A DNA stretch of 64,000 nt, taken from positions 84,227 to 148,226 of the forward strand of contig JAPPBX010000031.1 of assembly GCA_026702755.1 (NCBI GenBank). The letters run 5' to 3'. Below, piece by piece: positions 16,293 to 24,989 of the stretch. Position 1 is the stretch's first letter. Every line of letters starts with the position of its first letter. Position numbers and translations under genes: made by a program. The notes below the pieces were generated by a model. It saw only the letters and a list, made by a program, of their open reading frames with translations, was not told the DNA's origin and searched no databases. This DNA is from Candidatus Poribacteria bacterium. GTDB taxonomy: Bacteria; Poribacteria; WGA-4E; WGA-3G.

Positions 16293-19200
16293 TTAATCAA
16301 ACTTCAGTTTATCTGTGATCTTCTGAAGTGCTTCATTTATCTTTTCCAGCACTTCACTTGATGGAGGTTCACCCTCAGCGGTAATTGATATGTGAAACTT
16401 AAAGTCGAGTTCAGGTGCGATGTTAGTCAAATCAGCAACCGCTTCAGCCAAATTCTGAATTTCGATTTCCGTAAGGTATGATTCTGTATGGCGGACCCAC
16501 GCTGCCTGCTCCACAGGAATTTCGTAAAAGTCGTCTGGGAGCACTCCTTCCAAAATGACTAACCTGTTGTCATTTGAAATGATTAATCTATTGTCAATTG
16601 CCCCTTTGACTGCACCGCGAAACACATCATCAGGAATAGAAACACTTATCTTGGATTCAAGTACTTGTTTAATCAATCCGAGTGTGGACTGACCGAATGT
16701 CCATGCGGATTTTGCCTCCTCGCCAATGAGATCCTTCGGTGTTATTCTCACAAGTGCTTGTGAAACTTTTAAACCGACTCCATTGGCTACCCCCGCATCA
16801 CAGGGCCACTTGGCATCCTTACTGGCAAATTCAAAGAGATTCTTAGACACACCATCGGTGACAGCATCAACAATCAGTGACCACGGAATCGGCGTGCCTT
16901 TGCGTGTGGCTAACACGTCCATCAGCTTACCGACAGATGATGTTCCGTTCTCCCATGCATCAGGCAAGTTGTTGTGGTTGAGTTCAGAACCACTAACGGA
17001 TTCTAACGGCGCAAGCAATTCTAGATCGTCAGTTATCTCGGTGTCAGGAATGAGTTCTTTAAGATAGGCTTTGTCCTGACGACGTGCCATGAGTAAGCTG
17101 TTTTGAACAACAGACTGGATTGCTTCCAAAAGCACATTGTCAGAAGCGAGTTTGGGCACTTCGTCTCCGTTGAAGAATTCGCGGATCGCACCTACCGTTG
17201 TAACGGAATTATCACTTTGCCATAACTCCGGTAGTTGGCCCGGAGTTAATAACTCAGGACTAAGGTTGTGGAGTTCTGCGTATTCAATCGGAACGATTTC
17301 TAACGCTTTGCTCCAGAAATCCTCGTCAGCAGCGGGTGCTTCACGCCAATGGGTATACTGTGAACCATCCGGACGGACGGTGCGTAGCACAATCCGACCC
17401 TCCGTAACACCGCGCCGAAGCGTATCAACGAATACCCGTCGGTTTAGCAGACGCGGTAGACGGGGAAGGCTGGCAAACATACCATATAACCCTTGAACAG
17501 GTTTGGCAGTTTCATTTTCTCCCCAGATATCAAAGTAACTTTCCGGTGTGAGCAGATCTGGATCAAGCGAGGTTGTTAGCAGTCTGTCTTCAGCTATCAA
17601 AGTGGTTTTGACCCGTTCAAAAGGTGAATCTGTGCCCGGTGGTAATGAATTTGCTTTAATGTCGCCATTTTCATCAACGGAAATCAGGACGCTATAAACT
17701 GATATAATCGACTCTAAAATGTTGGCTTGGTCGTCTTGCTTGCGTTGTAAAAGTAGTGCCTCCTGCGATCCATTCAAAAGACTCATATCGTCACCAGTCT
17801 CGATATTCTGCCATCCAAGAATTCTACGGATGCGTTGTCGCAATCCTGCTAATAACGAGTTCTCAGGAGCAAGGACAATGACACTGTTTTGATAGGTTCT
17901 TTTGAAAAACGCGGTAATTGATTCGGAAATGTCTTCACCGGGTACTGCGGTATATTCGGGACCGACAATCACAAAGCGAAGTTCAGGGGTATCGGGAACA
18001 TCAGCAGGCGAATCTGGTAATGTATGAGGTTTGACCTCATCTGTGTTTCGGCCCAAAGCGGCATCTCTTATCCGCTTCATCACATCTTCAGTGATTTGGT
18101 CGTCATTGATTCTCGCCATTGCGCGGACGTGCATGTTGGTCAGATTGGGAGTGGTTCCCAAAGCCCAGTTATTATCGTTTTCTTTCAGAAACCAGGAGGC
18201 TTCTCGCCATTCAGAAAGCCCTTTCTCTACGGACATCAGGTCAATATCGGCGTGTGCAAGCAGGAGGTAGAGGTCTGCCCATTCTGCTTTCTGTCCGGCC
18301 GGTTGTGAATGCAAAAAGGTGGTAATGACAGCGGCTTCAACTTCTCGGGCTGTGAGGAGCGGTAAGTCTTTCTGAATCGCGCGGGCTCTTTCGAGCTCTC
18401 CCGTGAGAATGGGTGTCCACTGATTGCCTTCATCACAGGCTTTAATGAGTTCTTGGACAGCATCCGAGAGTTCGGCATTCGTAGCAAGTAAGGCGTTCGG
18501 CCCTACGAAAGCTGCAATATCTTTTCCGGCAGCTTCTCTCAAGAGAAGTGCGAATGTCCGAAACATGCCACGCGTCCCCTGGAAGTTACTGAGTTGTGTC
18601 CATTTCTGATAGAAAATCTCTATGAGGTCCGGGTGAAATGGATAAGAGCTCAGGAGTTCATCATACGCCTCTTGATCCTTATGAGACTCACGGATGGGCA
18701 ATGTTTGCCTTGATGCAACAAGGCTATCCACAACGGTACGGCGTTCCTTTTCGGTGGGGACAAACTCAAACAATCGCCGTCGGAGCAATTCTGAAACGTC
18801 TCCTCGTGAGACAGGTTCAAAGGTTTCTTCCAACCGACGAAATACGCCTTCCAACATATTTAGCACACGAACGCCGGTCGGATCGTCTGCAATAATATCA
18901 GAGGTAATGAGACTCGCTACAATTGAAGCACTATCCACCTTTTCAACGGCCTGCGTAAGGGCTTGGAAGAAATCCTGAAGCATTCCGAATCGCTTTGGGT
19001 CATCATTGACAGCAGCGCGCGTGTACATGAGGGCTTCGTCAAGCAAAATGAGGGTGGATAGCCCCTCGTTCTGTGGCACTTTAAGCAGGTCAACAAGCGT
19101 CTGTTCAGCAGGGTTGATATAATCCGCTTCATGCTCAGCGACGATTGCGAGCCCTTCATCGCCAGCGAGTTGGTATGCTAACGCCCCCCAGGGCGTTTTA

Positions 19201-19661
19201 ACCCGATGCTGCTTACCGTCAGGCCCAACCACCAAAAGCCCGTTTATGACATCGAATTTGTCAAAAGGTAGAAGTGCGACTCTTGTTTGAGGCAACGTGT
19301 CTAAACCGCTAAAACCCATAAACTCCTGCACGGTGGGATGTGTTTGGAATTTAGAACCTTGCTCAGCCAGATGCAAGAGAGCAATCAGTGCATGGGTTTT
19401 TCCACCACCGTAAGCGACTTGAACGGTGATAACGGGGTTGCCGCCTTGCCCAGCTAACCGCTGAAGGACATCTCGCGCTAATCTTTTAAGATTGTAGGTC
19501 GGATAGGTGCGGTCAAAAAAGAGCGTGGGGATTTGATAGACGTTTGGGGCATCTTTCATTCGCACTGCATAGAGATCCGCTGCGAATTCTGCAAGTTCGA
19601 GTGTGCCTTGTCGGACATCGTCTCTTAAAACACAATGTTCATGCCACGCGTTATTGTCCAT
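16293..19661 (-). CDS. DUF499 P-loop ATPase of a helicase-methylase-ATPase defence locus
   Basis: 1122 aa from the ATG at 19661, chosen because GAGGAA lies seven bases before it. An alternative ATG at 19685 overlaps the preceding stop as ATGA but has no ribosome-binding site. Walker A is AYGGGKTH (residues 83-90) and Walker B LILLDEALMY (204-213), within the N-terminal DUF499 core. The C-terminal third is mixed alpha/beta and of unknown function. DUF499 ATPases occur with DUF1156 methylases in anti-phage islands, where they are thought to move or remodel DNA or to license the nuclease step. It is the last gene of the operon, next to the small nucleotidyltransferase. Family assignment is strong; mechanism is unknown. 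Confidence 0.85.
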   Translation of the reverse strand: MDNNAWHEHCVLRDDVRQGTLELAEFAADLYAVRMKDAPNVYQIPTLFFDRTYPTYNLKRLARDVLQRLAGQGGNPVITVQVAYGGGKTHALIALLHLAEQGSKFQTHPTVQEFMGFSGLDTLPQTRVALLPFDKFDVINGLLVVGPDGKQHRVKTPWGALAYQLAGDEGLAIVAEHEADYINPAEQTLVDLLKVPQNEGLSTLILLDEALMYTRAAVNDDPKRFGMLQDFFQALTQAVEKVDSASIVASLITSDIIADDPTGVRVLNMLEGVFRRLEETFEPVSRGDVSELLRRRLFEFVPTEKERRTVVDSLVASRQTLPIRESHKDQEAYDELLSSYPFHPDLIEIFYQKWTQLSNFQGTRGMFRTFALLLREAAGKDIAAFVGPNALLATNAELSDAVQELIKACDEGNQWTPILTGELERARAIQKDLPLLTAREVEAAVITTFLHSQPAGQKAEWADLYLLLAHADIDLMSVEKGLSEWREASWFLKENDNNWALGTTPNLTNMHVRAMARINDDQITEDVMKRIRDAALGRNTDEVKPHTLPDSPADVPDTPELRFVIVGPEYTAVPGEDISESITAFFKRTYQNSVIVLAPENSLLAGLRQRIRRILGWQNIETGDDMSLLNGSQEALLLQRKQDDQANILESIISVYSVLISVDENGDIKANSLPPGTDSPFERVKTTLIAEDRLLTTSLDPDLLTPESYFDIWGENETAKPVQGLYGMFASLPRLPRLLNRRVFVDTLRRGVTEGRIVLRTVRPDGSQYTHWREAPAADEDFWSKALEIVPIEYAELHNLSPELLTPGQLPELWQSDNSVTTVGAIREFFNGDEVPKLASDNVLLEAIQSVVQNSLLMARRQDKAYLKELIPDTEITDDLELLAPLESVSGSELNHNNLPDAWENGTSSVGKLMDVLATRKGTPIPWSLIVDAVTDGVSKNLFEFASKDAKWPCDAGVANGVGLKVSQALVRITPKDLIGEEAKSAWTFGQSTLGLIKQVLESKISVSIPDDVFRGAVKGAIDNRLIISNDNRLVILEGVLPDDFYEIPVEQAAWVRHTESYLTEIEIQNLAEAVADLTNIAPELDFKFHISITAEGEPPSSEVLEKINEALQKITDKLKFD

Positions 19662-19681
19662 GCGCTTATTCCTCTTCCAGG

Positions 19682-19969
19682 TCATAGATATATAGCTTCG
19701 CTGAACACGGACTCCCGCAGCTCCTCTCGGAGTGAGTTTCGCGTTCCCACATCCACCTTACATCCGAGTCTATCCTCCAAAAAGTGTTGGAGCCGCACAA
19801 GATCGAACAGCGTAGCACCAGCATCCATATCCACCAAAAGATCCAAATCGCTATCTGCCTCGAAATCGCCACGCGCGTAGGAACCGAAGACGGCTTTAAT
19901 TTGTGCCTTGTACTGCTGACGGATTTCGTCCTTCTCTTCTGCAACTATTTTTTTTAGTGCTTCAATCAT
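19682..19969 (-). CDS. MNT-type minimal nucleotidyltransferase inside the defence operon
   Basis: 95 aa, the normal length of an MntA-like protein. The active-site signature GSYARGDFEADSDLDLLVD gives the GS helix start and the Asp pair that binds Mg-NTP. AAGGAAT precedes the ATG. MNT proteins usually travel with a HEPN RNase, which they AMPylate; no HEPN gene is adjacent here. Instead the gene abuts the DUF499 ATPase (ATGA overlap possible, or 20 bases apart). It may have its own promoter (20020-20049). It could modify a component of this system as an antitoxin-like brake, or be a passenger. Fold is certain; target is inferred. Confidence 0.82.
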   Translation of the reverse strand: MIEALKKIVAEEKDEIRQQYKAQIKAVFGSYARGDFEADSDLDLLVDMDAGATLFDLVRLQHFLEDRLGCKVDVGTRNSLREELRESVFSEAIYL

Positions 19970-20019
19970 GATGCAATTCCTTTTTATTACCTTCGTGCTG
20001 TCCTCTTATCGTGTCGTGT

Positions 20020-20049
20020 AGTTTAACACAGTTTGACAGCGAAAGTCAA
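20020..20049 (-). promoter_or_regulatory. Possible internal promoter before the nucleotidyltransferase-DUF499 pair
   Basis: On the minus strand TTGACT (20044-20049) and TAAACT (20020-20025) are 18 bases apart, about 50 bases before the nucleotidyltransferase ATG. The 100-base gap here is the longest in the operon. A T-rich run just after the methylase stop could act as a weak terminator, so the last two genes may form a separate unit. Confidence 0.4.
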
Positions 20050-20069
20050 CGAAAAAAAGACGATCGCTT

Positions 20070-23000
20070 TTACGACGAACCTTCGCCAAGTGGAAGCTCG
20101 GGTTGGACTACGTCAGAGTCTGAGCGTCCAGGACCGGAAACGCCGCTTACCGGTTCTCCCGGTTCATAATTGATGAGCGTCTCCAAAAGCGACCTTTCAC
20201 TGGAACCTTGCGGACTCGTTTCAATGAGTGCCTGAACGACAGCCTTGAAAAGCGGGTTCTCTTGCAGTCCATACTCGTGGAAGTAGGCGTTGATTTGCGC
20301 GCTTTCACCAGCGTCCCAAAGTTTCATAACTTTGTGAATCATATCTATCATCGGAATTTTTCCCGACGTGTGGGCATAGCCGATTCGGTCCGAAGTGCGT
20401 TCGGTGTGTCCAAGGAGTTTGAGGGCATTGCCGGAGCTAGCCTTCTTCAAAATGCCAGTCTGTGCGGCACGTAGATCGTCGAGGGGCACCCCATAGCCTT
20501 GTGCCAAGAGGATACACTCGCCCACGGGGGCGTTTTCTGTCCTGAAGTAGTCCTTATGCATCAGATAGTAACGCGTCCATTCGTCCAATGCTTCCGTGCT
20601 TGCACCGTGCAGTATTTGACCCAATGCGAAGTCGGTCACCATCCGCCGCACCTCTGTGAGAAATTCTGTTACAGTGAAGACCTTCCCATCCAGACGTTTG
20701 ACCTCTTTGTGGCTGGAGTAACTTTCCAGAGCGGGGCCTATGGCAGCCCAGACGAAGTCGGGGCCTCGGATGCCTTGGTCCCAGAAATAGCGGAGGCGTT
20801 CGGTAATCCGTTTCTGCATTTCGCGTTTGACTTTGCCGTAATGTCCTGCTTTCGCTTTTGTGGAACGCTTCCGACAGACGAGCCATAGCGACGTTGCGAG
20901 TGCAGCGATTTTCACCTTAAGTCCTCCCTGTAGCTCCGTATCAATAGGCCATGATGCTGTAACCACCAAACCTGCTTCAATCATTGCTCTAACAAGAGTT
21001 TCCCATGCTTCTGGGGATTTGTGAGCGAATACAATTACTATCCTACCATTAACATCTAATGAGTCATGAGCTGCCTGGAAACTTTCTGCCATACCATTTT
21101 CATAAAATTGTTTACCAATTTTTCCTCGTACCCCTGTTTTATGATGTTGAACAAGTTCCTCCACTTTTGGAGTAAGTAAATTATCAAAAATACTTGGAAA
21201 TCGATCACCAATTGAACGACGGAGCCACACGTAAAAAAAATCAGAGATATCTGCATAAGGAATTGCATCATAATAAGGGGGATCGGTAATAATTGCATCA
21301 GCAAAACCTTTAAGGCCTCGTTGTGCAGGTAAATTTAGGATATCGGGACAATGAAGTTCCGAGAGCAAATTCATACAATTTTTTCGCAGCACGCGCTCAA
21401 CAGAATTGATGGATCCTCTATAATATCTATTTCGATGAGAAAGTGGATTACTCTCTGCGAAATCCCATGTTATTGGAAGAGCATATCGGAGAAACACCTG
21501 TTTGATTGCTCCTGTAGCTGTTTCCCAGATGCAAATCGTGCTAGTGTAGTTAGCAAGTCTATTCGTTAAAATGCCCAAATACGCTTGAATCGCTTCACGC
21601 CAGTCTGCAAAATAGCCAGCATTCTCCATTTCTACCCATGCTGCACGTGTCCATTTCACAAAGGTCATCAATGACAATAATTGCCGTAATGTAAAGAGAC
21701 TTTCCCATGTTTTAAAGCCGTAATCGGGTAACTGCGAACCAACCGCTCGGTGTCTTTCTTTGCTTGGCAAAGGCTCATTAGGAATTCCATAAGGAATCTG
21801 ATCAGCTATTGCTTCCAACGCTTCTTTTGACACATCAGCACCGTCAATATCCGCTTGGGTAGGTGCTCGGTACTCATCACCATACGATTCTTGATACACA
21901 ACCGCTGTCATTTGTGCCTTGAATTTGCTTTCCTGACCACAAGTCTTAATGTAATTTGCCGGTTGTTGTGCACCGCAAAATGGACAGATCACATTTGATC
22001 CTAACCTTGTAGGTTGGCCAACATCATCTGCATTTTTAGGTGTGATAATCTCAAATCGTACACGTTTTGTCTTAGGATCTGGGTAAAGTTTGAGTGCCCG
22101 TTTCCTGTTGATAACGACTTTAGTTTTGCTCCTTGTTTTTTCTAACCGCATGAAATCGGAACGGCTTCTATTTTTCTCTGTGTCTGGAAGCATTTTCTCC
22201 GCTTGTTTGCAAACCCACAGCGTCTTAAGCAGCGGAATAGTTGCTCCACACTGTGGATCTTGGCACGGAATAGTTCTCGCCCAGAGATAGGCGACCACTG
22301 TTTTACCATCAACCTCAGGATAGTATTGGATAAGTTCTTTTTCAGCATTTTCCAAAACCCATTGTGCCCATAGACGGACATGATCGGCGAGGTCTCCGTT
22401 TTTCAGATTAGGTTTTTCATCAAGGTTGAGATCGGGGAGCGGAGCGGTTTTTCCAGCGAGACGTTGTGGATATTCAAGTGTACATTTGAGCAGGAACCAC
22501 GCCACTGAATTATAGTCGCTTGCGGTGACTTCACAACCGAGGCGCATTGCCTCAAAGGGAATCGCGCCCCCACCGGCAAACATATCTAAAATTTTTGGTG
22601 GGTTTCCTTCATACGCCATCAAAATGAGTTCTCTGGCGATTCGGAGTTTATTCAACCAACGTCCTTTTTTATCCTTTACGTTCCAATTGCCATGTCCATT
22701 CTCATCTCCCCACCGTGTTAATGAAGCAATCAAATCGTCACACAAGTATTCACGCTGTTTTTCAGGTAGTGGTGAACCGGAAAGACGTGTGTATTCCACC
22801 TTCATTTTTTCTTCCGCATCTTCGGGATCTGGTAGCAATGTCGCTATTGTGACAGCGCGGCATGCGGCGAGCGGACGGCGAGCGGGCCACATGTGTAGTG
22901 TAGAAATGTGACCGGGGCGCGGTCGTGGGTTCTTTTCATGTTTTGAGTCTTCGGAGACTTTTTTCAGTGGAAAGGCTTCTTCAATGAGTCTACGTGGCAA
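20070..23000 (-). CDS. DUF1156 adenine-type DNA methyltransferase
   Basis: 976 aa, starting with TTG behind AGGAGGAAACCACA. The N-terminal DUF1156 motif RLIEEAFPLKKVS with GHISTLHMWPARRPLAACRA is clear. SAM-binding motif I is ILDMFAGGGAIPFEAMRLG (about residues 137-155) and the catalytic motif IV is TDPPYYDA (DPPY at 573-576), the order of N6-adenine/N4-cytosine methylases. Two Cys pairs (CQDPQC and CPFC) suggest a zinc element between them. Such enzymes mark self DNA in R-M-like and BREX/DISARM-like defence. The part from about 20,990 to 22,400 looks more AT-rich than both ends of the gene, which hints at allele exchange. Recognition sequence cannot be predicted. Confidence 0.88.
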   Translation of the reverse strand: MPRRLIEEAFPLKKVSEDSKHEKNPRPRPGHISTLHMWPARRPLAACRAVTIATLLPDPEDAEEKMKVEYTRLSGSPLPEKQREYLCDDLIASLTRWGDENGHGNWNVKDKKGRWLNKLRIARELILMAYEGNPPKILDMFAGGGAIPFEAMRLGCEVTASDYNSVAWFLLKCTLEYPQRLAGKTAPLPDLNLDEKPNLKNGDLADHVRLWAQWVLENAEKELIQYYPEVDGKTVVAYLWARTIPCQDPQCGATIPLLKTLWVCKQAEKMLPDTEKNRSRSDFMRLEKTRSKTKVVINRKRALKLYPDPKTKRVRFEIITPKNADDVGQPTRLGSNVICPFCGAQQPANYIKTCGQESKFKAQMTAVVYQESYGDEYRAPTQADIDGADVSKEALEAIADQIPYGIPNEPLPSKERHRAVGSQLPDYGFKTWESLFTLRQLLSLMTFVKWTRAAWVEMENAGYFADWREAIQAYLGILTNRLANYTSTICIWETATGAIKQVFLRYALPITWDFAESNPLSHRNRYYRGSINSVERVLRKNCMNLLSELHCPDILNLPAQRGLKGFADAIITDPPYYDAIPYADISDFFYVWLRRSIGDRFPSIFDNLLTPKVEELVQHHKTGVRGKIGKQFYENGMAESFQAAHDSLDVNGRIVIVFAHKSPEAWETLVRAMIEAGLVVTASWPIDTELQGGLKVKIAALATSLWLVCRKRSTKAKAGHYGKVKREMQKRITERLRYFWDQGIRGPDFVWAAIGPALESYSSHKEVKRLDGKVFTVTEFLTEVRRMVTDFALGQILHGASTEALDEWTRYYLMHKDYFRTENAPVGECILLAQGYGVPLDDLRAAQTGILKKASSGNALKLLGHTERTSDRIGYAHTSGKIPMIDMIHKVMKLWDAGESAQINAYFHEYGLQENPLFKAVVQALIETSPQGSSERSLLETLINYEPGEPVSGVSGPGRSDSDVVQPELPLGEGSS

Positions 23001-23012
23001 TGTGGTTTCCTC

Positions 23013-24023
23013 CTACTCTACATTCGCCGGGGAATGGGTATCGTCGGAGGCGGTAATGCCGACCGTTTCCTCGTAGTGCTGCAGTGCCTTCAGGAACTTC
23101 AATGCGCGCTGCTTTGTTTGATGCGGAATTTCTACTTCTACCCCCCCCTTTTGCTTTACTTGCGTTAAGTTTTTTGGAAAATCTTCCGTTTGTAATAGGG
23201 TTTCCGCGACTTTTTGCATATAGGTGTCCAATTCTTTGACATTCACACCACTATACCATGCCCCGCTTGGCTGCCAAACGCCGAGTGCATGCATGGTTTT
23301 TTCAGCGTACGCGTCATCTAAGAAAAACCCAAACGCTTGTTGAAAGGCATCGAAGGCTTGGGCTTCTGCCTCATTCGCGAAGAAGCCCGGGGGTGGCAAT
23401 TCAGCACTGATCCGCCGGCGTAAGGCCCCGACGGGTGTCTCTGCCATCGTGTTTTGCGGGCGCGCTTTCCAGCGTCCCGTTAACATTTCCTGCGTGTCCA
23501 GCCGCTGAACAAGCGTGTCCAGCTGCCCCTCAAGTATCTCAAATCGCATGACATCCCAGACTTCACTAAAGCCTTCCCAATCATGTTGGAGGGGTATCTG
23601 TAAAAGTGCGGTAGCGCGGCGGATATTGTTAGGTGTCCACCGCTCGGTTCCTGTTGGTATATCAAGTGTGTAACTTTCCAATAGGGCGCGTCCTTCCTTG
23701 TTAGCATCTTGGAGTATTTCTTCAATTGCGGCCCATGCAGCCTCGCCGTAGTGTTTCAGTTCGTCAGGTGTAGGTGCGCCGCCGTCTTCCTCATAGTGCC
23801 ACATTGCGCGGAGGTCGTCTAACACGTCCATCCGGCGGTTCCGTTCGGCATTTGCATCTGCCTCATAAAGTTCGTTCAGTGAGGGGTGGCGGCTTAAGAA
23901 GGCATAGAGTTGGCCGAGCGACAACGTCTCCCAACTCGGAATCTCTGCGGGGTCAATACCGAATGCTCTGATAATTTGTTCTGTGAATTTAGGTGAGTCG
24001 GCGTTTCGCTCTTGATTTTTCAT
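23013..24023 (-). CDS. Uncharacterised 336-aa protein in the defence operon
   Basis: I do not recognise this protein. It is hydrophilic, rich in Glu/Ala and Trp, and predicted mostly helical, with no signal peptide, membrane segment, P-loop or obvious nuclease motif. Repeated features include EVWDVMRFEILEGQLD and FFLDDAYAEKTMHALGVWQP. An LTQVKQKGGVEVEIPH stretch near the C-terminus is the only likely beta segment. The ATG at 24023 follows CAGGAGAAAATT. Its stop lies in the ribosome-binding site of the methylase gene 12 bases on, so the two are made together. The tight link suggests a specificity or adaptor subunit for the methylase; that is inference from position alone. Confidence 0.7.
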   Translation of the reverse strand: MKNQERNADSPKFTEQIIRAFGIDPAEIPSWETLSLGQLYAFLSRHPSLNELYEADANAERNRRMDVLDDLRAMWHYEEDGGAPTPDELKHYGEAAWAAIEEILQDANKEGRALLESYTLDIPTGTERWTPNNIRRATALLQIPLQHDWEGFSEVWDVMRFEILEGQLDTLVQRLDTQEMLTGRWKARPQNTMAETPVGALRRRISAELPPPGFFANEAEAQAFDAFQQAFGFFLDDAYAEKTMHALGVWQPSGAWYSGVNVKELDTYMQKVAETLLQTEDFPKNLTQVKQKGGVEVEIPHQTKQRALKFLKALQHYEETVGITASDDTHSPANVE

Positions 24024-24110
24024 AATTTTCTCCTGATTTGGTGCAGGGTGCGGTATGCGAAAGACGCGGGTGTCCGTACGACTATACTCTCCATTGATTT
24101 TCTCATAAAC

Positions 24111-24989
24111 TCAGCCTTCCGGTATAGGAGAAAGTGCATCGAAGTAGCGAATCATACCAGCAAAGGGTGCTCCAGATAACATCATTCTTTCTATAGCTTT
24201 TCTGTTGCGGATCCGAGTTTCCGGACTGATACCATCATCTTCAAGCGTAGCTCTGTGGATACTATACGAAGAGTAAACACCGTATCTCCTTGATTTGAGT
24301 TCTGTGCGATTCAAACCGTAGTGCTGGATAGATGCTGCAGCAATAGGTTCAACTTCAGGGTTTTCAGTGTTAATGATGACCTCAACTTGGAAATTTTCAG
24401 AGTTAGGAGTGATTTCAACTTCTCTCAGGACATCATCAGCGCGCCATGCAAAATATTCAACTGGATCATCGAAATAAGGGTTGAGCAGGAGCGGGCGTTC
24501 CTGTTTATGTTCGCGAATGAAATCATTAACTTCATCTTGATTTAGTGGATTAGGGACAATTTTTCCAACTTTAGAGGTTATATACGTATCTGTTGTGTCA
24601 CGACGAATTACCGTACTCTGCATTTTTCGATTTTGGATCGGGAAAGCATCCTTCTTGAACCCCTGATTACAAAGTTGACATGAAACAAGATAATTGTCAT
24701 AGCAATAGGCGAGCCACCAATAGCTGCTTTTGGGGCGATAATGCTCAACATCTCCGAAGGCAATCATCGAAGTTGGTGCTTCACAGTAGGCACATTTGCC
24801 GCCTGTCTCGGCAAGGAGTTGTTTTTTTGCTGGCTTCCAACGGTTGCTGTTGAAAGTGTGTTTTTGAATCTCACCGCGCCTGATGCGTCGCTGATTGAGC
24901 AACAATTCCTTTTCAAATGCCTTCTTTTTTTGACCGTAAAAGTTGTGATGGATGGTACTTTCCGTGCGAACTCTCGTTAAGGGTATCAT
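24111..24989 (-). CDS. HNH endonuclease resembling Septu PtuB
   Basis: 292 aa. The HNH/zinc layout is explicit: CAYC (Cys66, Cys69), DVEHYRPK with His83, then SCQLCNQGFKK with Cys104, Cys107, Asn108 and Lys112. This is the arrangement of TIGR02646-like HNH nucleases found with AAA ATPases in Septu and in some retrons. The start codon overlaps the stop of the upstream ATPase gene as ATGA, so the two are translationally coupled, as ptuA-ptuB pairs are. Likely role: cleavage of nucleic acid on activation by the ATPase. The N-terminal 55 residues are basic (KKKAFEKELLLNQRRIRRGE) and could bind DNA. No reverse transcriptase gene is near, so a retron is excluded here. Confidence 0.83.
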   Translation of the reverse strand: MIPLTRVRTESTIHHNFYGQKKKAFEKELLLNQRRIRRGEIQKHTFNSNRWKPAKKQLLAETGGKCAYCEAPTSMIAFGDVEHYRPKSSYWWLAYCYDNYLVSCQLCNQGFKKDAFPIQNRKMQSTVIRRDTTDTYITSKVGKIVPNPLNQDEVNDFIREHKQERPLLLNPYFDDPVEYFAWRADDVLREVEITPNSENFQVEVIINTENPEVEPIAAASIQHYGLNRTELKSRRYGVYSSYSIHRATLEDDGISPETRIRNRKAIERMMLSGAPFAGMIRYFDALSPIPEG

